This document shows positions 6,661-9,432 of a stretch of DNA of 9,432 bases, piece after piece. A model generated the notes under the pieces. That model was not told the origin of the DNA. It made no database searches and was given only the letters and a program-made list of their open reading frames with translations. Made by a program: the position numbers and the translations under genes. Origin of the DNA: Methanosphaera sp. rholeuAM6 (lineage in GTDB: Archaea > Methanobacteriota > Methanobacteria > Methanobacteriales > Methanobacteriaceae); assembly GCA_003266105.1 (NCBI GenBank), contig MVAA01000091.1, positions 15,334 through 24,765 of the forward strand, written 5' to 3'. Each line of letters starts with the position of its first letter. The stretch's first letter is position 1.

Positions 6661-7818
6661 TCATCTTTTAATATTAGCTTTTAATAAGATTTCATCAAAT
6701 TTTTCATTTGTTATGCTAAAACCTTGTTCACGTTCTTCTTTGACAAGTTTAACAATTTCCAAGAGTTTCTTTTCATCAACTTTAATATTCAGTGAATCTA
6801 GTTTTTCTATTATAGCGGATTTACCTGAGTGTTTTCCCAGAACTATCTGTCTTTTAGTTCCAATCAGTTCCGGTAGGAACGGTTCATATGAGAAAGGATC
6901 CTGAACAATAGCATCTACGTGAATACCTGATTCATGTCTGAACACGTTGTTTCCCACTATTGCTTTACTGTCAGGTACTGGTATTTTACTGTACTCGGAT
7001 ACAATCCTGGATAAATCGGATATCACTTCGGTTTTAAATCCTAAATCCTTATTATATAACAGTTTAAGTGCCATTATCAGTTCTTCTAATGAAGCGTTAC
7101 CTGCTCTTTCTCCAATACCGTTAACAGTTGTGGATATGCTGGATGCACCTTCAAATAATCCTGCTATAGAGTTAGCAACAGCGAATCCAAAATCATTATG
7201 ACAGTGTAATGCTATTTCTACTTCAATCTCTTTTCTAATATTTCTTACCAGATATTGCATTGCATAAGGATTAATAGAACCTGTTGTATCAGCTATGTGG
7301 ATTCTGTCTGCTTTATGGTCCTGTGCTTGTTTGTACACTTCAAGTAGTTTCGGTAACTCTGTACGGGTAGCATCTTCTGCAGAGAATGCTACAAACAAAC
7401 CATGATCCTTACCGTAATCAACAGCATTCATACATATTTCATTGACTTCATCACGTGGTTTGTTCATTTTTAGTTTTAAATGTAAATCAGATAAACCCAT
7501 GAATGTGATAATACCATCAACGTCAGCATCTAGTGCGGCATCAATGTCTTCTTTTTTTGTTCTAGTCAAACAGATTATATCAGCATTTAAGCCTTCGTTT
7601 GCTATTGTTTTTACAGATTTTTTCTCATTTTCTGATACAATAGGAAAACCAGCTTCAATTTGAGGTATGCCTAGTTCGTCAAGCTTATGAGCTATTTCTA
7701 ACTTTTCGTCCAATGAAAAGCATACACCTGGAGTTTGTTCTCCATCCCTTAGTGTTGTATCGTATATATTTATTTTATCAGGAAGATTATATTCTACTTC
7801 CTGGTTATATATACTCAC
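6661..7818 (-). CDS. aksA: Homocitrate synthase for coenzyme B (AksA)
   Basis: AksA condenses acetyl-CoA with 2-oxoglutarate to homocitrate and repeats this with longer 2-oxo acids on the way to 2-oxosuberate, the precursor of the coenzyme B side chain. The TIM barrel shows YDTTLRDGEQTPG at 19-31 with the metal-binding Asp20 and Arg24, the metal pair His205/His207 in LHCHNDFG, GERAGNAS at 236-243 and HESGIHVDA at 295-303. The V in HVD is typical of AksA-type enzymes where isopropylmalate synthases have Q. The protein ends near residue 385 without the regulatory LeuA domain of about 120 residues, again against LeuA or citramalate synthase. The coordinates use the GTG at 7818, which has no binding site close by; an in-frame ATT at 7833-7831 with AGGGGG upstream may be the true start and would add five residues. 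It is followed by hacA after eight bases. Confidence 0.85.
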   Translation of the reverse strand: MSIYNQEVEYNLPDKINIYDTTLRDGEQTPGVCFSLDEKLEIAHKLDELGIPQIEAGFPIVSENEKKSVKTIANEGLNADIICLTRTKKEDIDAALDADVDGIITFMGLSDLHLKLKMNKPRDEVNEICMNAVDYGKDHGLFVAFSAEDATRTELPKLLEVYKQAQDHKADRIHIADTTGSINPYAMQYLVRNIRKEIEVEIALHCHNDFGFAVANSIAGLFEGASSISTTVNGIGERAGNASLEELIMALKLLYNKDLGFKTEVISDLSRIVSEYSKIPVPDSKAIVGNNVFRHESGIHVDAIVQDPFSYEPFLPELIGTKRQIVLGKHSGKSAIIEKLDSLNIKVDEKKLLEIVKLVKEEREQGFSITNEKFDEILLKANIKR

Positions 7819-7841
7819 GAATCTATCTTTAATTTTAGCTT

Positions 7842-7847
7842 CCCCCT
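7842..7847 (-). promoter_or_regulatory. Purine-rich ribosome binding site upstream of aksA
   Basis: On the minus strand GAGGGGGAA covers 7848-7840. Its core AGGGGG is 23 bases from the annotated GTG (7818) but eight bases from an in-frame ATT (7833-7831). It is the only Shine-Dalgarno-like sequence before aksA. Confidence 0.45.
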
Positions 7848-7858
7848 CATATTATTTA

Positions 7859-7948
7859 CATTCTATAAATTAGAAATAGTAAATGAAAATAAATAATTTT
7901 CTTAAATTAAAATAGATATTATTTTTATTTAACAAGTCATTCTATAAA
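7859..7948. repeat. Direct repeat of CATTCTATAAA upstream of aksA
   Basis: The 11-base sequence CATTCTATAAA occurs exactly at 7859-7869 and 7938-7948, 79 bases apart, in the gap between the CYTH gene and aksA. Read on the minus strand it is TTTATAGAATG and contains a TATA-like TTTATAGA, so the pair may be two promoters or a promoter and a relic. The rest of the 150-base gap is AT-rich with no other recognisable element. Confidence 0.35.
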
Positions 7949-7970
7949 GTATATCATTATATTGATTTTA

Positions 7971-8528
7971 TTAGTTAATATTATTTGTCTTATTTTTTTC
8001 AAGTAATTCCAGATAAGAGGTCTTTTCGAAACCATCATTTATTCCCAATTTACTGAAAATATCAAATATTTTCTCTTGAATATTCCCAATGTCATTTTCA
8101 TTTTCAGTAACGTATTCAATTTCCATGTAATATCCTAAATTTTTAAGTTTATCAACGGTTATGGTATAGTCTTCATATTTGAATATTCTTCTAACCTTGT
8201 TTACAATAGCAGATGGTTTATATCCCAGACTTATCAGGATTTCTGTCATTTTTTCTTTATCATCAATTTCTACTTCAATCTCTTTACGGGTTTTAGTTTC
8301 TGTATCTAATTTAGGACCTTTATAGGTTAATATCAATTTAAAATCATCCCCTACAGGTATTTCCCTAATTCTTAAAGCTTCATCAGTATTCTTAAAATTT
8401 CTATTGTCTCCATTAAAATATATGTCACGTTGAATTTCCGTATGGGAGTATACTCCTCCTAAATCTCTGATTTTTTCCAATGCTGTCTTATGATTTTGAA
8501 TTTTTGCTTTTATCTCAACTTCTATCAT
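7971..8528 (-). CDS. CYTH-domain protein, class IV adenylate cyclase (CyaB)-like
   Basis: The protein is a complete CYTH domain (185 residues), a fold of antiparallel strands forming a tunnel that binds triphosphates with Mg or Mn. The diagnostic ExExK is Glu3-Glu5-Lys7. The other tunnel charges are visible: Arg53/Arg55 in ALRIRE, Lys70 in LTYKGPK, Arg81 and Glu83/Glu85 in RKEIEVE, Lys111 and Arg113 in VNKVRR, Asp126 in TVDKL, and Glu136/Glu138 in LGYYMEIEY. This set is of the CyaB type, but archaeal members may be cyclases, thiamine or inorganic triphosphatases, and the substrate cannot be read off. The frame also allows a GTG at 8537; I prefer ATG 8528 because ExExK normally follows the initiator directly and because a TATA box lies about 26 bases upstream, pointing to a leaderless transcript. 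No binding site precedes either start. It is divergent from tbp. Confidence 0.85.
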   Translation of the reverse strand: MIEVEIKAKIQNHKTALEKIRDLGGVYSHTEIQRDIYFNGDNRNFKNTDEALRIREIPVGDDFKLILTYKGPKLDTETKTRKEIEVEIDDKEKMTEILISLGYKPSAIVNKVRRIFKYEDYTITVDKLKNLGYYMEIEYVTENENDIGNIQEKIFDIFSKLGINDGFEKTSYLELLEKNKTNNIN

Positions 8529-8547
8529 ATTATACACGTTTCTGTTG

Positions 8548-8559
8548 TTTTATAATATA
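8548..8559 (-). promoter_or_regulatory. Probable TATA box of the CYTH gene
   Basis: On the minus strand 8559-8548 reads TATATTATAAAA. Its centre is about 26 bases from ATG 8528, so transcription would begin at or beside the start codon, consistent with the absence of a ribosome binding site. Confidence 0.4.
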
Positions 8560-8588
8560 TATCACAATTATAATATTTAACCAAATAG

Positions 8589-8622
8589 GTACATTTATAA
8601 AGTAAAAGAGTACATATATAAA
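8589..8622. repeat. Tandem TATA-like direct repeat between the CYTH gene and tbp
   Basis: GTACATTTATAAA (8589-8601) and GTACATATATAAA (8610-8622) match at 12 of 13 bases and are offset by exactly 21 bases, two helical turns. On the minus strand they contain TTTATAAA and TTTATATA, the latter a perfect archaeal TATA consensus. A short palindrome, ACATAATATGT, follows at 8624-8634. They could be tandem promoters of the CYTH gene or binding sites affecting tbp. The remainder of the gap (8635-8780) is AT-rich; I see no gene in it, only a weak inverted repeat ATTTCTT/AAGAAAT at 8698-8704 and 8728-8734. Confidence 0.45.
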
Positions 8623-8781
8623 TACATAATATGTTATTTAGTATTTTTTTAAATAAATCATATAATTTTATTAACATAATTAAATAGTGGTTGACTGATT
8701 TCTTAAACTCCCAAATGGATTTTATTCAAGAAATTAATTTTATTATACTTTTTAATCTTTTAACTAGTAAATATTATCAAC

Positions 8782-8824
8782 TTATATTAATTATGATTAA
8801 TTTTTTATCACTTCTATGGAGGAG
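8782..8824 (+). promoter_or_regulatory. tbp promoter and ribosome binding site
   Basis: TTATATTAA (8782-8790) is a plausible TATA box that would start transcription near 8812. The short leader then carries a strong Shine-Dalgarno sequence GGAGGAG (8818-8824), five bases before the ATG at 8830. Confidence 0.5.
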
Positions 8825-8829
8825 AAATA

Positions 8830-9393
8830 ATGGTAGATGTTGAAATTAAAGTTGAAAACATTGTAGCATCAGCATCATTATTCAAGACAAAAGACGAAAA
8901 GCTAGAGTTACCAAAAATTGCACCAGCTTTAGAAAATGTTGAATACAACCTAGAACAATTTCCAGGATTAGTATTCAAACTTAAAGAACCTAAAACTGCT
9001 GCATTAATATTTGGATCTGGTAAACTTGTATGTACTGGAGCAAAATGTATTGAAGATTCAAAAAAAGCAATACATATGACCGTAGATAAAATAAGAAAAT
9101 TAGATCCATCTATTCCTGAAGATTATGATATAAAAATTCAGAATATTGTAGCATCAGCTAATTTAGGTAAAGTATTGAATTTGGAAGCTGTTGCTTTGGA
9201 TTTGGAAAACACCGAATATGAACCTGAACAATTCCCAGGTTTAGTATACCGATTGTCCGATCCTAAAGTAGTATTATTATTATTTGGATCTGGAAAAGTA
9301 GTATGTACAGGTGCAAAAACAGCCGATCAAGCATTATTAGGTGTTCAAAAAACTAAAGAACGCTTAACAGAATTATACTTGATTGAAGACTAA
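8830..9393 (+). CDS. tbp: TATA-box-binding protein (TBP)
   Basis: TBP is the archaeal general transcription factor that binds and bends the TATA box and recruits TFB and RNA polymerase. The saddle is built from two direct repeats, about residues 4-91 and 99-183. All four DNA-intercalating phenylalanines are present: Phe44 and Phe61 (QFPGL, LIFGSGK) and Phe135 and Phe152 in the second repeat. The DNA-contacting Asn10 and Asn105 (ENIVAS, QNIVAS) and both GSGKxVCTGAK strands are conserved. At 187 residues it is slightly longer than usual archaeal TBPs (about 180). Part of the excess is a four-residue enlargement in repeat 1 (34 residues from Ile11 to Phe44, against 30 from Ile106 to Phe135). The tail is short and acidic. 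The ATG start is fixed by GGAGGAG. No terminator is evident in the 39 bases left after the stop. Confidence 0.97.
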   Translation: MVDVEIKVENIVASASLFKTKDEKLELPKIAPALENVEYNLEQFPGLVFKLKEPKTAALIFGSGKLVCTGAKCIEDSKKAIHMTVDKIRKLDPSIPEDYDIKIQNIVASANLGKVLNLEAVALDLENTEYEPEQFPGLVYRLSDPKVVLLLFGSGKVVCTGAKTADQALLGVQKTKERLTELYLIED

Positions 9394-9432
9394 ATATTTT
9401 GTCAATCCAATATTAAAAGAGATAATTTATTT

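Noticed and set aside
6713..7663. Plus-strand open frames antisense to aksA (63, 84 and 73 residues)
   Set aside because: They are rich in Ser, Leu and Ile, as expected for the complement of an AT-rich gene, and have no supporting signals.
6661..7818. Reading the synthase as LeuA or citramalate synthase
   Set aside because: The C-terminal regulatory domain is absent and the HESGIHVDA motif and hacA partner fit homocitrate synthase better.
8698..8734. Inverted repeat ATTTCTT/AAGAAAT as a riboswitch or small RNA upstream of tbp
   Set aside because: Only seven AT-rich pairs with a 23-base loop, flanking mismatches, and no conserved core; likely chance.
1..9432. CRISPR array, tRNA, rRNA, insertion sequence or prophage genes
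   Set aside because: No regularly spaced repeats, no cloverleaf or rRNA-like stretch, and no transposase, integrase or phage protein in any frame.

Overview
The window looks like a piece of an AT-rich methanogen genome, most likely Methanobacteriales and close to Methanosphaera or Methanobrevibacter. The evidence is an archaeal TATA-binding protein, a homocitrate synthase/homoaconitase pair of the coenzyme B type, archaeal Shine-Dalgarno sequences (AGGTGA, GGAGGAG), probable leaderless starts, TATA boxes and oligo-T terminators. The genus is an inference from composition and protein style; no search was run.

Left part (1-5351): a nucleotide-sugar region. rmlD lies on the minus strand. The plus strand carries, in order, a Trp-rich protein resembling the tocopherol cyclase family, rmlB, a long-form archaeal rmlA and a galU-like gene. 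rmlA and galU are 11 bases apart and clearly co-transcribed; the other genes have their own promoter regions and U-rich terminators. Together RmlA, RmlB and RmlD cover three of the four steps from glucose-1-phosphate to dTDP-L-rhamnose. The epimerase RmlC is not in the window. GalU would supply UDP-glucose, so the region probably feeds cell-surface glycan synthesis.

Middle part (5405-7818): a minus-strand operon aksA-hacA, convergent with galU across a short two-way terminator. It makes homocitrate and then homoaconitate, the first steps of the chain-extension pathway to 2-oxosuberate and coenzyme B. The small subunit HacB is not here.

Right part (7971-9393): a CYTH-domain (class IV adenylate cyclase/triphosphatase) gene on the minus strand and, divergent from it, tbp on the plus strand. 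The roughly 300-base AT-rich gap between them holds a tandem TATA-like repeat.

Most genes are ordinary housekeeping genes. The points most worth a second look are the tocopherol-cyclase-like gene inside a rhamnose cluster, a nested inverted repeat in the rmlA leader that would pair with its ribosome binding site, a possible ATT start codon for aksA, a four-residue enlargement of the first TBP repeat, and the tandem TATA-like repeats upstream of tbp. I found no CRISPR array, tRNA, rRNA, insertion sequence or clear new multi-gene system.
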